DNA from: Oryzicola mucosus
Lineage (GTDB): Bacteria; Pseudomonadota; Alphaproteobacteria; Rhizobiales; Rhizobiaceae
Assembly: GCF_014534685.1 (NCBI RefSeq)
Contig: NZ_JACVVX010000007.1
Span: 1-64,000 of the forward strand
Direction of reading: 5' to 3'
DNA length: 64,000 nt
Part shown: positions 8,998-17,007 of the stretch, in pieces
Numbering within the stretch: the stretch's first letter is position 1
Layout: each line of letters opens with the position of its first letter
Notes under the pieces: model-generated
The model's database searches: none
Told to the model about the DNA's origin: nothing
The model's input: the letters and a program-made list of their open reading frames with translations, nothing else
Position numbers and translations under genes: made by a program

Positions 8998-10115
8998 GCG
9001 GCTTCTCCCAAAGTCAGCCGGGCAAATCGCGCGCGGTGCTCGGCGGCATTGCCGAGCCAGGCCGAAAGGGTCAGTGCGCGCTTGAGGTAGAGCCCGATGT
9101 CATGCTCGTCCGTATAGCCGATGCCGCCATGCATCTGGATCGCCTCCTTTGTGACGATGAGGGCTGCGGAAGACAGCCGGGCCTTGGCGCGGCTGGCCGC
9201 GATTGCCCGGGTTCTCGAATCGGTCGCCATCTCGAAGTCCGCGACAGCGCGGCTGATAGCGACGGCCGAAAGCTCCTGCTGTATAAAGAGATCGGTCGCC
9301 CGATGCTGTAGCGCCTGGAAAGAGCCGATGGTGCGATTGAACTGCTTGCGGGTCCGCAGGTAGTCCATTGTCATGTCGATCGCGCCGCGGATTAGGCCGA
9401 GAAGTTCCGCGCACACGGCAATCGTCGCCAACTGCTGCGCTTCGTCGAGAAGGGCAGCGCCGTCCACCGACAGGACGTCGTCGTCTGTGACGGCTACGTT
9501 TTCAAAATGAACGGTCGCTGCCTCGCCGCCGTCAGCCGCACGCCGTGTTTCAACCTTGACACCCTCAGCGTTAGCAGCGACCCAGACGAGCGTGGTCACT
9601 CCAGCGCCGCTGGCCGCAACGATGAAGCCGTCCACCTCATCGCCCGGCGTGACCAGGATCTTCCGCCCAGAGAGGTTTTGCCCGCCATTCTCTTTAGATA
9701 GCTTCGTGGACGTGTGGTCGCCCGCGAGATCGTAGCTTTCCTGCCAGGCGACGGCGGGAATCAACACGCCTTCCGCCAAGCTCTCCAGCAGCGACGCGCT
9801 TTTTGGCGTGCCAGAGCCTGCCAGAACGACACCGGCCAGCACCGCCGAAGCGATGAAGGGCTCTCGCAGGAGCGGTTTTCCAAGCTGTTCCAGCGCGGGC
9901 ACAAGATCGCCTATCTTTAGCCCCAGGCCGCCGGCGTCCTCTGGAATCAGCAGAGACATCAGCCCGAGTTCGGCAAGCCCCTGCCAGCGCGTGTGGCTGA
10001 TTGAGCCAGATCGCAAGGCTGACGGCAGAAGCTCGCGCTTGGCGAAGGCAGCCGCCGATTCCGTAATGAGCTGCTGCTGCTGCCGCCGCTCCGAAAGATC
10101 GCTGGTCTTTGTCAC
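8994..10115 (-). CDS. Acyl-CoA dehydrogenase, small-subunit type (second pair)
   Basis: This 373-residue dehydrogenase-fold protein shows WQGLAELGLMSLLIPEDAGG near the N-terminus and RTRKQFNRTIGSFQALQHR in the C-terminal bundle. Its C-terminal motif is degenerate (LYLKRALTLSAWLGN), lacking the EGT/GGT signature, as expected for the noncatalytic partner of a paired dehydrogenase. It overlaps both neighbours by 4 bp (the large subunit at 8994-8997 and a CoA-transferase at 10112-10115). The N-terminus contains a Gln-rich ERRQQQQ stretch. Confidence 0.87.
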   Translation of the reverse strand: MTKTSDLSERRQQQQLITESAAAFAKRELLPSALRSGSISHTRWQGLAELGLMSLLIPEDAGGLGLKIGDLVPALEQLGKPLLREPFIASAVLAGVVLAGSGTPKSASLLESLAEGVLIPAVAWQESYDLAGDHTSTKLSKENGGQNLSGRKILVTPGDEVDGFIVAASGAGVTTLVWVAANAEGVKVETRRAADGGEAATVHFENVAVTDDDVLSVDGAALLDEAQQLATIAVCAELLGLIRGAIDMTMDYLRTRKQFNRTIGSFQALQHRATDLFIQQELSAVAISRAVADFEMATDSRTRAIAASRAKARLSSAALIVTKEAIQMHGGIGYTDEHDIGLYLKRALTLSAWLGNAAEHRARFARLTLGEAA

Positions 10116-11344
10116 GCCTTCACCAAAACCTTTTCTGCCGAACCTTCACCAGTCATCGCATCGATCTCATCGGCATCGAACCCACAGCCCTCGAGCACCT
10201 CATGTGTGTGTTCGCCAAGCCGCGGCGCAAGCCGCCTGATCGAGCCGGGGGAGTCGGAAAAATCGACGGGGATTGCCGTCGTCATGAAACGGCCTTCGGT
10301 GGGATGTGTCGTGCGTTGGAAGAAATTAGTCTCCTGGAGATAAGGATCTTTGAGGAGGTCTTCGAAATCCTGCACTGGCCCGTTAGGGATGTCAGCCTGA
10401 TCGAGGCGCTGACGCCATTCGGCGGTCGTCTCCATCACCATGCGCTCGGACAGGATCGAGTAGAGCGCGTCGATATTCTCCGAACGGGCACTGACCTTGG
10501 CAAAACGGGTGTCCATCGCCATATCGGGGCGACCGATCACCGAGAACAACCGCCGCCACTGTTCATTGGTGATGGCAAGCAGGCAGATATAGCCGTCCTG
10601 CGTACGGTAGGGTCGCCGGTGCGGCGTGAACATCCGGCTGTAGCCGAGCCCTTCCGCTGGATCGTCCAGTACGCCGCCCCAGAGATGTTCGAGCATGTTG
10701 AAATTCACCATGCTTTCAAGCATCGGAACATGCACTTCCTGTCCTCGGCCCGTGCGTTCGCGCCAGAGAAGCGCCATGGTGATCGCGGAGGACAGGACAT
10801 AGCCGCAGTGCTTGTCAGCGATCACGGTCGGAAAATAGCGCGGTTCGCCGTGACCCTTGCCGTTCATCCAGGCAACGCCGCTCATGCCTTGGATGACGTC
10901 GTCGAAGGCTGGCCAGTTGCGCCGCGAACTGTTCAGCCGGTAGCCGCTGGCCGAGGCATAGACAATCTTAGGATTGATCGCTTCTATATCCTTATAGCCG
11001 ATGCCAAGCCGCTCGGCCGCCCCCGGGCGCATGCTGTGGACGAATACGTCGGCCGTCTCCACCAGCTTGACCAGCCCCCGCTTTGCTTCCGGCTTCTTTA
11101 GGTCGAGCACGACGCTGCGCTTATTCCTGTTCAGGTTGAGGAAAAACACGCCCATCGCATCACTGCGCGACGGTCCGACATTTCGGTTGTGATCCCCTTC
11201 GGGCGCTTCGACCTTGATGACATCAGCGCCCATGTCTCCAAGGATTTGAGTTGCCACCGGTCCGAGCACGTTCACCGTGAGGTCAACGATGCGAAACCCC
11301 GAAAGCGGGCCGGCATTTCCGGACTGGATGGCGGGCTCGGTCAC
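10112..11344 (-). CDS. Class III CoA-transferase (CaiB/BaiF family)
   Basis: This 410-residue protein has the N-terminal signature GFRIVDLTVNVLGPVATQIL, followed by DVIKVEAPEGD, and a candidate catalytic Asp in TVIADKHCG near 165. It is the second class III enzyme of this operon, which suggests separate entry and exit CoA exchange steps or different acyl acceptors. Overlaps of 4 bp with the genes on both sides (10112-10115 and 11341-11344) imply coupled translation. Confidence 0.91.
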   Translation of the reverse strand: MTEPAIQSGNAGPLSGFRIVDLTVNVLGPVATQILGDMGADVIKVEAPEGDHNRNVGPSRSDAMGVFFLNLNRNKRSVVLDLKKPEAKRGLVKLVETADVFVHSMRPGAAERLGIGYKDIEAINPKIVYASASGYRLNSSRRNWPAFDDVIQGMSGVAWMNGKGHGEPRYFPTVIADKHCGYVLSSAITMALLWRERTGRGQEVHVPMLESMVNFNMLEHLWGGVLDDPAEGLGYSRMFTPHRRPYRTQDGYICLLAITNEQWRRLFSVIGRPDMAMDTRFAKVSARSENIDALYSILSERMVMETTAEWRQRLDQADIPNGPVQDFEDLLKDPYLQETNFFQRTTHPTEGRFMTTAIPVDFSDSPGSIRRLAPRLGEHTHEVLEGCGFDADEIDAMTGEGSAEKVLVKA

Positions 11345-11817
11345 TGGGCGTTCTTTCCGTCGGTTTTGGCCTTCACCATACGTAGCGGCGTGTAGATCAT
11401 CACCGTCTCACCTTTCTGGTTCACCACCTTATTGCGGGTGCGCACGATGCCACGATTGGGGCGGCTTCCAGAGCGGCGCGATTCCGTGACCTCCACCTCG
11501 ACGTGAATGGTGTCACCGGCAACCGTCGGTCCCTTGATCTCAAGTTCCATGCCGAGGAACGCGAAACCGGTATGCTGCATGCTCGCCTGGACAAGAAGGC
11601 CTTCGGAAAAAGTGAAGACTAGAGCCCCCGGAGACACGCGGCCCTGGATATCCGATTCCTTCTCTTGGAATTCATGGTTGGTGAACAGCACTTCGGTCAT
11701 GCCGGTGCAGGTTGTGAAATTGATGATGTCGGTTTCGGTGATCGTGCGGCCGATGGTCTTGAAAGAGCGGCCAACCGGCAGATCTTCGTAAAACAGGCCA
11801 AGTCCCAGAACGTCCAT
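11341..11817 (-). CDS. MaoC-like hot-dog protein (degenerate hydratase motif)
   Basis: The frame is open to 12069 inside the upstream dehydrogenase, but the ATG at 11817 gives a 158-residue single hot-dog protein starting MDVLGLGLFYEDLPVG. The opening FYEDLPVGRSFKTIGRTITETDIINF is the usual MaoC start. The hydratase motif D-x-N-P-x-H is not present: the corresponding region reads TGMTEVLFTNHEF. It could be a structural partner of another hot-dog protein, such as the one at 39909, or act in thioester binding rather than hydration. It lies 22 bp after the dehydrogenase gene. Confidence 0.85.
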   Translation of the reverse strand: MDVLGLGLFYEDLPVGRSFKTIGRTITETDIINFTTCTGMTEVLFTNHEFQEKESDIQGRVSPGALVFTFSEGLLVQASMQHTGFAFLGMELEIKGPTVAGDTIHVEVEVTESRRSGSRPNRGIVRTRNKVVNQKGETVMIYTPLRMVKAKTDGKNAQ

Positions 11818-11839
11818 GATGATGTCTCCGATGCCGATT

Positions 11840-12982
11840 TCAGTCGAGCAAATTGCGTGAAATGATGTTCCGCTGAATTTGGTTGGTGCCTTCGATAATC
11901 TGCAGCACCTTCGCGTCGCGGAAGTAGCGGTTGATGGGATATTCGTTGGAAACACCGGCGGCGCCGAACAGCTGAACGGCATCGGTGGCGACCGACATGG
12001 CGGTGTCCGTCGCGTGGCACTTGGCGATGGCCGCCAGTTGTGCCAGCTCCTTGCCCTTGATGCCGGCATCGACAGCTGCTGCAGCTTGATAGACCAGCTT
12101 GCGCGAGGCTTCGATCTGGATCGCCATGTCGGCGATCATCCAGCGTACGCCCTGAAAGTTGGAGATCGTCTGGCCGAAGGCGCGCCGGGTCTTAATAAAA
12201 TCGATGGCATGATCCATCGCGCCCTGCGCCAGGCCGACGCCGCGGGCGCCGATGATCGGTCGCGAGTCGTTCAGCGCGGCCATGGCGACCCGGAAACCGG
12301 TCTGCTCATCGCCAAGCATATTTTCGGCAGGCACATAGGCGTCATCGAAGAACAGCGCATGAGAGGGGATGCCCCGCGCGCCTATCTTGTCCTCTTTGCG
12401 CCCGACTTCGAAGCCGGGCGTGCCCTTTTCGACGATGAAGAGATTGATCTTGCCGCGTTCTTCATCTTCCCCGGTCTTGGCTGCGACCAGCACGAAATCC
12501 GCCATGCCCGCATTGGTGCACCAGATTTTCGAGCCATTGATGCGAAAGCCGTTACCGTCGCGCCTGGCGCGGGTCTTGATGCCGGCGACGTCGGAACCGC
12601 TTTGCGACTCGGTCAGCGAAAGCGCACCGCGCAGGTCGCCTGAAGCAAGGCCCGGAAGATATTTCTGTTTCTGCTCAGGGTTACCGCCTGACAGGATAGC
12701 CCCAATCGGCACCCATTGCACGACGAGCAGGTAGGCTGTGTTGTAGCAAATGCGACCGAGTTCCTCAACGGCGACGCAGGCCGACAGCATGCTGCCAGTT
12801 CCCCCATACTCCGCGGGAAAGGGCAGCGTGAACAGGCCGAGTTCCTTGATCAGCGCGTACATGTCATGCGGATATTCGGCAGTCAGGTCGATGTCCTGTG
12901 CCCGTGGGGCGACCTTTTCGCGCGCAACGCGACGGACCAAGTCCTGAATTTGCAACTGATCGTCATTCAGCTCGAGCGCCAA
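11840..12982 (-). CDS. Acyl-CoA dehydrogenase, homomeric type
   Basis: This 380-residue enzyme is a conventional acyl-CoA dehydrogenase: FTLPFPAEYGGTGS, LSLTESQSGSDVAGIKT, RAFGQTISNFQGVRW and C-terminal LQIIEGTNQIQRNIISR, where the catalytic Glu of medium-chain enzymes is present in EGT. Unlike the two paired systems it should act as a homotetramer. It is the first gene of the six-gene operon that continues to 6596. The ATG at 12982 follows a region of about 200 bp with a CATATG element. Confidence 0.92.
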   Translation of the reverse strand: MALELNDDQLQIQDLVRRVAREKVAPRAQDIDLTAEYPHDMYALIKELGLFTLPFPAEYGGTGSMLSACVAVEELGRICYNTAYLLVVQWVPIGAILSGGNPEQKQKYLPGLASGDLRGALSLTESQSGSDVAGIKTRARRDGNGFRINGSKIWCTNAGMADFVLVAAKTGEDEERGKINLFIVEKGTPGFEVGRKEDKIGARGIPSHALFFDDAYVPAENMLGDEQTGFRVAMAALNDSRPIIGARGVGLAQGAMDHAIDFIKTRRAFGQTISNFQGVRWMIADMAIQIEASRKLVYQAAAAVDAGIKGKELAQLAAIAKCHATDTAMSVATDAVQLFGAAGVSNEYPINRYFRDAKVLQIIEGTNQIQRNIISRNLLD

Positions 12983-13103
12983 CTTCTAACTCCGCATGCC
13001 ATTGGGACAGCAACCGTATCCGCCCTTCATGGTTCGGTCGTATTTCCGAATGGCCGAAGGGGTCAATTGCTAGGCCCCGCTAGATGCCGGTTGCGGGCAA
13101 CCT

Positions 13104-13119
13104 CAACATGCATATGTTG
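13104..13119. promoter_or_regulatory. CATATG-centred putative operator
   Basis: CAACATGCATATGTTG has exact 6-bp inverted arms (CAACAT/ATGTTG) and lies about 120 bp upstream of the six-gene operon start at 12982. It belongs to the set of similar elements in the island's promoter regions. Confidence 0.35.
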
Positions 13120-13189
13120 AAACGGCGCGTCTGCCGTCTTTCCGGAAAGTTTCCGCTCTCCGTTAATGCCAGCCGGAAGGCGGAAAAGT

Positions 13190-13227
13190 AAAAGGCGCGC
13201 AACCGTGTCATCGGTTGCGCGCCTTTT
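13190..13227. terminator. Rho-independent terminator after the SDR-hydratase operon
   Basis: A perfect 16-bp stem (AAAAGGCGCGCAACCG and its complement, loop TGTCAT) lies 21 bp beyond the end of the minus-strand hydratase gene at 13249. A/T runs on both ends make it functional in either orientation. Confidence 0.85.
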
Positions 13228-13248
13228 ATGCAACGTCCTTCCAAGGCC

Positions 13249-14106
13249 TCAGCCGATCTCGGCGCGTCCGTTCGAAATGGCGATGACATCGCGCTCTACA
13301 GCACGTGTGCGGAAGCTTGCAATGTTTCCATCCATCCAGATCTCCGTCCGGAATGTTTCTCCGGGATAGACCGGCGCGGTGAAACGGCAGTCCAAAGATT
13401 TCAGACGGTTGGGGTCATAGCCGCAGACAGTTTTCAGGATGGCATGGCCGGAAACGCCGTATGTTCCCAATCCATGCAGTATCGGTCGCGGAAAACCGGC
13501 TTTTGCAGCAATTTCCGGATCAGCGTGTAGCGGGTTCATGTCAGCGCTCAGGCGGTAGATTAGCGCCGCCTGCGGTAAGGTCTGGAGATCGCAGACGAGG
13601 TCTGGCTCACGTTCTGGAAGCTCATGGGGCTTCGGCGTCGGGCCAGTAGGCCCACCGAAACCGCCGTCGCCACGGCAGAACGTTGTCTGAGTGACCGTAG
13701 CCAAAAGATCGCCGCTTGCCTTGTCGACGATCTTGCGCTCGGAATACACAAGCGCACCGCGACCTTCGCCCTTGTCGACAACGCCGGTGATCCGGGAAAT
13801 GCCAAGCACGGTGCCTGTAGGGGGTAGAGATTTGTGCAAGGTCAGGCCTTGTTCGCCATGGACAAGCTTGACGTAATCGATCCCGGTATCCAGATCACGG
13901 GTCCAGAGGCCTGGATGGGCCAGAACGACGGCCTGGGTCGGCAGTGCCCTCAGGTTCTTCTCGTAGACGAACTCCAGCTGGGCACCGTCCACTGGGTCCT
14001 GCCCTAGGCCGACGCCCAGAGCATAGAGCATAGTGTCTTTTTGCGTATAGGTCTGCTCGACGGTCGGGATGTCGAGGTTCATCAATTTTTCGTATACGAT
14101 GGCCAT
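13249..14106 (-). CDS. MaoC-family 2-enoyl-CoA hydratase 2
   Basis: From the ATG at 14106 this is a 285-residue double hot-dog protein. The hydratase-2 motif is intact: SADMNPLHADPEIA followed by GFPRPILHGLGTYG near residues 200-225, with Asp and His as the expected catalytic pair. The N-terminal half (YTQKDTMLYALGVG) matches the substrate-binding half of peroxisomal MFE-2 hydratase domains. The SDR gene before it ends at 14108, so the pair is a split equivalent of the MFE-2 dehydrogenase/hydratase, implying (R)-3-hydroxyacyl-CoA intermediates. The terminator at 13190 ends this operon. Confidence 0.9.
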   Translation of the reverse strand: MAIVYEKLMNLDIPTVEQTYTQKDTMLYALGVGLGQDPVDGAQLEFVYEKNLRALPTQAVVLAHPGLWTRDLDTGIDYVKLVHGEQGLTLHKSLPPTGTVLGISRITGVVDKGEGRGALVYSERKIVDKASGDLLATVTQTTFCRGDGGFGGPTGPTPKPHELPEREPDLVCDLQTLPQAALIYRLSADMNPLHADPEIAAKAGFPRPILHGLGTYGVSGHAILKTVCGYDPNRLKSLDCRFTAPVYPGETFRTEIWMDGNIASFRTRAVERDVIAISNGRAEIG

Positions 14107-14107
14107 G

Positions 14108-15019
14108 TCAGACTGGATCCCATAAGAAAACGTCGCCCGAAACTTCGAGCGGGACGAGCGAGCCCTTGAAGGCAGCATTCATCATCTGGCCAAGCGATGA
14201 CGGAGTCCAACCGTCGGCGGTATGGACGGTTCGCACGGGCCGGGGCTGGCTAAACAGCATCACCTCGTTATTGCGAACGCAGAAGATCTGGCCGGACATG
14301 TCCTTCGCCTCGTCTGAGCCGAGGAAGACAACGAGTGGGGCGACTTTGTCGGGATCCATCTGCTGGAACTTGGCGACGCGCGCTTTCTCTGCCTCAGTCT
14401 CGTTCGGGATCGAGCTCGTCATCCGGCTCCAGGCGAAGGGCGCGACGCAGTTCGACCGGACATTGTAGCGCCGCATATCGAGCGCGATGCCGCGTGACAT
14501 GCCGACGATCGCCATCTTTGCGGCCATGTAATTGGCCTGTCCTACCTGTCCGATCAACCCGGAGGTTGAGGTCATATGTACGAAGCTACCCGTGTTCTGC
14601 TCACGAAAGCGCGCGGCCGCCGCGCGGCTTAGGGCAAAGCTGCCGTGCAGATGCACCTGGATGACATCCGACCAGTCGGACCAGGACATCTTGTGGAAGA
14701 TGGAGTCGCGGATGATGCCGGCATTGTTCACGACGATATCGACGCGCCCGAACGCTTCGACCGCTGCTTCGACGATGCCTTCTGCGTTTTTCGGCTCGGA
14801 AATTGAAAGGGTGCTGGCAATCGCAACGCCGCCCGCAGCCATGATTTCCTTGGCTACACGGGCTGCCAGACCCGTATCTTCGCCGGATCCGTCGAGCGCG
14901 ACACCGATGTCATTGATTACGACTTTGGCGCCCTCGGCGGCGAGCTGCATCGCGACCGAGCGCCCTATGCCACGACCCGCGCCGGTGACGATCGCCACCT
15001 TTCCATCAACCATTCCCAT
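14108..15019 (-). CDS. SDR, (R)-3-hydroxyacyl-CoA dehydrogenase-like
   Basis: This 303-residue SDR has the Rossmann motif TGAGRGIGRS at 13-22, NNAGIIRDS near 98, and the catalytic YMAAK near 163 with the preceding Ser in MTSTSGL. The long insertion after VVINDIGVALDGSG and the C-terminal tail around GWTPSSLGQMM are as in the dehydrogenase domain of MFE-2 (HSD17B4). Its direct neighbour is a hydratase-2 gene, the other MFE-2 activity. It oxidises a 3-hydroxyacyl-CoA with NAD+, by inference from family and context. Confidence 0.88.
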   Translation of the reverse strand: MGMVDGKVAIVTGAGRGIGRSVAMQLAAEGAKVVINDIGVALDGSGEDTGLAARVAKEIMAAGGVAIASTLSISEPKNAEGIVEAAVEAFGRVDIVVNNAGIIRDSIFHKMSWSDWSDVIQVHLHGSFALSRAAAARFREQNTGSFVHMTSTSGLIGQVGQANYMAAKMAIVGMSRGIALDMRRYNVRSNCVAPFAWSRMTSSIPNETEAEKARVAKFQQMDPDKVAPLVVFLGSDEAKDMSGQIFCVRNNEVMLFSQPRPVRTVHTADGWTPSSLGQMMNAAFKGSLVPLEVSGDVFLWDPV

Positions 15020-15031
15020 CCTAGCGCTCCC

Positions 15032-15799
15032 TTAGCCGTGCATCGTCAGGCCACCGGAGACGCTGATCGTCTGGCCGGTGATGAAGGCGGCATCGTCGCT
15101 GAGAAGAAAAGCGATCATGCCGGGATAATCGTCTGGCTTGCCGAGACGCTGCAGCGGGATAGCGCGGGCCAGGCCCTCGGCAATCTTGCCGCCGGTGGGT
15201 GAGGCAGCCTTGAAACCGTCGAACAGAGGCGTGTCCGTCGGCCCCGGTGCCACGACATTGAGCACAACGCCGCTTCGGGCGAGCTCGCGGGCAACGGTCT
15301 TGGTGAAAGCGATGATACCGCCCTTGCACGCGGAATAAACGGCTTCGCCGGACGATCCTACTCGGCCTGCGTCCGACGAGATGTTGACCACACGACCGAA
15401 GCCTCGCTCCGCCATGCGCTTGACCACCACGTGATGCATGTTGAGCGGCCCATAAAGGTTGATCTGGATCACCTTGTCCCAAAAAGCGCGATCCGTATCG
15501 AGAAACGGCACCGGGAGGTCCCAGCCGGCTACGTTTGCCAAAAGCTCGACAGGGCCGGCCTCTGCCTCGAAGGCATCGACGGCCTTTTCGATAGAATCAC
15601 GGTCGGTGATGTCCACCCGAAAGGGAAGCACCCGGCCACCGGTCGATTTGGCGCTCTCGCTGACCTCTCTCGCGGCCTGTTCATTCAGGTCGAAAATCGC
15701 GACGATGCAGCCCTCTTCCGCCAGGCGCAAGGTCGCCGCCCGGCCGATTCCACTTGCGCCACCGGTTACGATGACGCGTTTTTCCTTCAGTCCGCGCAA
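15032..15799 (-). CDS. SDR, 2-hydroxycyclohexanecarboxyl-CoA dehydrogenase-like
   Basis: The family start MRGLKEKRVIVTGGASGIG corresponds to a TTG at 15799 preceded by GGAG at 7 bp, giving 255 residues. ATG at 15874 and GTG at 15934 are alternative upstream starts. Motifs are TGGASGIGRA, an NVAGWDLP motif near 86, NISSDAGRVG and the catalytic YSACK. The N-terminal MRGL and overall length match BadH-type alcohol dehydrogenases of cyclohexanecarboxylate degradation, which oxidise a ring 2-hydroxyl in a CoA thioester. It opens the operon with the MFE-2-like pair and is divergent from an IclR gene. Confidence 0.85.
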   Translation of the reverse strand: MRGLKEKRVIVTGGASGIGRAATLRLAEEGCIVAIFDLNEQAAREVSESAKSTGGRVLPFRVDITDRDSIEKAVDAFEAEAGPVELLANVAGWDLPVPFLDTDRAFWDKVIQINLYGPLNMHHVVVKRMAERGFGRVVNISSDAGRVGSSGEAVYSACKGGIIAFTKTVARELARSGVVLNVVAPGPTDTPLFDGFKAASPTGGKIAEGLARAIPLQRLGKPDDYPGMIAFLLSDDAAFITGQTISVSGGLTMHG

Positions 15800-15963
15800 A
15801 TCCGTGCTCCATAAAATATGTAATCTGCTCCTAGCTTCGAGGGCGAGCCCTGCCAATTTTTCTCTGTTGGCCATCCTCGGTTTCACACGTATCTGCTGTT
15901 TACGGATGGTCGGTTGGTGAAATCTCGTTGACACGAATAAGCGCGCCGTTCACAATGCTGAAC

Positions 15964-15980
15964 GCCATTCAAAAAATGGC
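15964..15980. promoter_or_regulatory. Inverted repeat in the IclR promoter region
   Basis: GCCATTcaaaaAATGGC has 6-bp exact arms around a 5-nt spacer. It sits 26 bp upstream of the IclR start (16006) and 165 bp upstream of the divergent BadH-like gene. Its size and spacing would suit an IclR dimer acting on its own promoter, but no footprint is known. Confidence 0.35.
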
Positions 15981-16005
15981 AGGACAGTATGTGGGAGGAA
16001 ATCGC

Positions 16006-16905
16006 ATGACGTCTTCGAACAAGCCTGCATCAGCGGGCGAGGGAACGCATATCGTCAAATCCGTCGCCAGAACGTTAGAAATCCTGGAGTATTTTGATGA
16101 AGTGCGACAACCCGTAAATGTGATAACCGTCTCGCTGGCACTAGGATATCCGCAGTCCAGCACCTCGGCGCTGCTTCGCAGCATGGTTGCAATGGGCTAC
16201 CTCAAATTCGATCGTGTTGAGCGAACATATCTTCCGACCGACAGAGTGCCGCTTCTCGGCTGTTGGCTAAATCCAACTTTATTTGCGGAAGCATCGCTGC
16301 CGCGCCTTCTTCAGGCAATTACCGAACGCAGTGGGCAGCTTGTCCTGCTTGGCGCGCGCAATGGCGACCATGCCCAATACATTCAGGTTCTGGATGTCAA
16401 CCATGCCGTCGATCACCATATCCGATTGGGCACGAAGCGTCCGTTGGCGACCTCCGGCGTTGGCAAGGCGCTTCTCAGCGCCCATGATGACAAAGAGGTT
16501 CGTCGGATATTTCACCGGATCAATGCTTATCGCGAGGAAGGCGTCGAAGCGATTAAGATACCCGAGCTTTTACTTTCGCTCGCCGACGTACGTCGCAAAG
16601 GCTATTTTGTTTCCATCGATCAGGTAGTGAACGGCTCTGGCTTGATCGCCATGCTGCTGCCGACCGAATGCACAGATCGTCCACTTGCTCTCGGCATCGG
16701 CGCCCCGACTGCAACCATCCTAGCTCGAGAATCGGAATTGGTGCAGATCATGCGCGAAGAAATGAAGCGATTTTTCGGACAATTTATGAACGAGACAAAC
16801 GTCCCGAAGGCCGCGAATCGGAATGCGTTTGGCGGCCAGAAAATTCAGGCGCCAACGCAGACGGTGGTCAAACGCCCATACACCTCCATCATGCAGACTG
16901 TTTGA
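16006..16905 (+). CDS. IclR-family transcriptional regulator
   Basis: The start ATG at 16006 is set by GGAGG at 15994-15998; the frame is open upstream to 15928. The 299-residue protein has a winged HTH (ARTLEILEYFDEVRQPVNVI, then YPQSSTSALLRSMVAMGYL) and an effector domain with ATSGVGKALLSAH. A hydrophilic tail after MKRFFGQFM extends about 35 residues beyond the usual domain. It is divergent from the SDR-hydratase operon and upstream of a racemase-like CoA-transferase, the most likely targets. A hairpin at 16936 ends its transcript. Confidence 0.91.
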   Translation: MTSSNKPASAGEGTHIVKSVARTLEILEYFDEVRQPVNVITVSLALGYPQSSTSALLRSMVAMGYLKFDRVERTYLPTDRVPLLGCWLNPTLFAEASLPRLLQAITERSGQLVLLGARNGDHAQYIQVLDVNHAVDHHIRLGTKRPLATSGVGKALLSAHDDKEVRRIFHRINAYREEGVEAIKIPELLLSLADVRRKGYFVSIDQVVNGSGLIAMLLPTECTDRPLALGIGAPTATILARESELVQIMREEMKRFFGQFMNETNVPKAANRNAFGGQKIQAPTQTVVKRPYTSIMQTV

Positions 16906-16935
16906 CGCCAAGGATCGAAATTCAGAACCGTGTTG

Positions 16936-16970
16936 AATGGCTGGCGCCCGTCGCTCCAGCCATTTTTGTT
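16936..16970 (+). terminator. Rho-independent terminator after the IclR gene
   Basis: AATGGCTGG pairs exactly with CCAGCCATT across an 11-nt loop and is followed by TTTGTTTG. It separates the IclR gene from the following CoA-transferase, which must then have its own promoter. Confidence 0.7.
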
Positions 16971-17007
16971 TGACAGGGTGAACGGTCGTCAAATTTTAGG
17001 AGATGTT

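Noticed and set aside
15800..15934. N-terminal extension of the BadH-like SDR
   Set aside because: The family starts at the MRGL position with a ribosome binding site before TTG; upstream codons have no family similarity and cover the promoter region.
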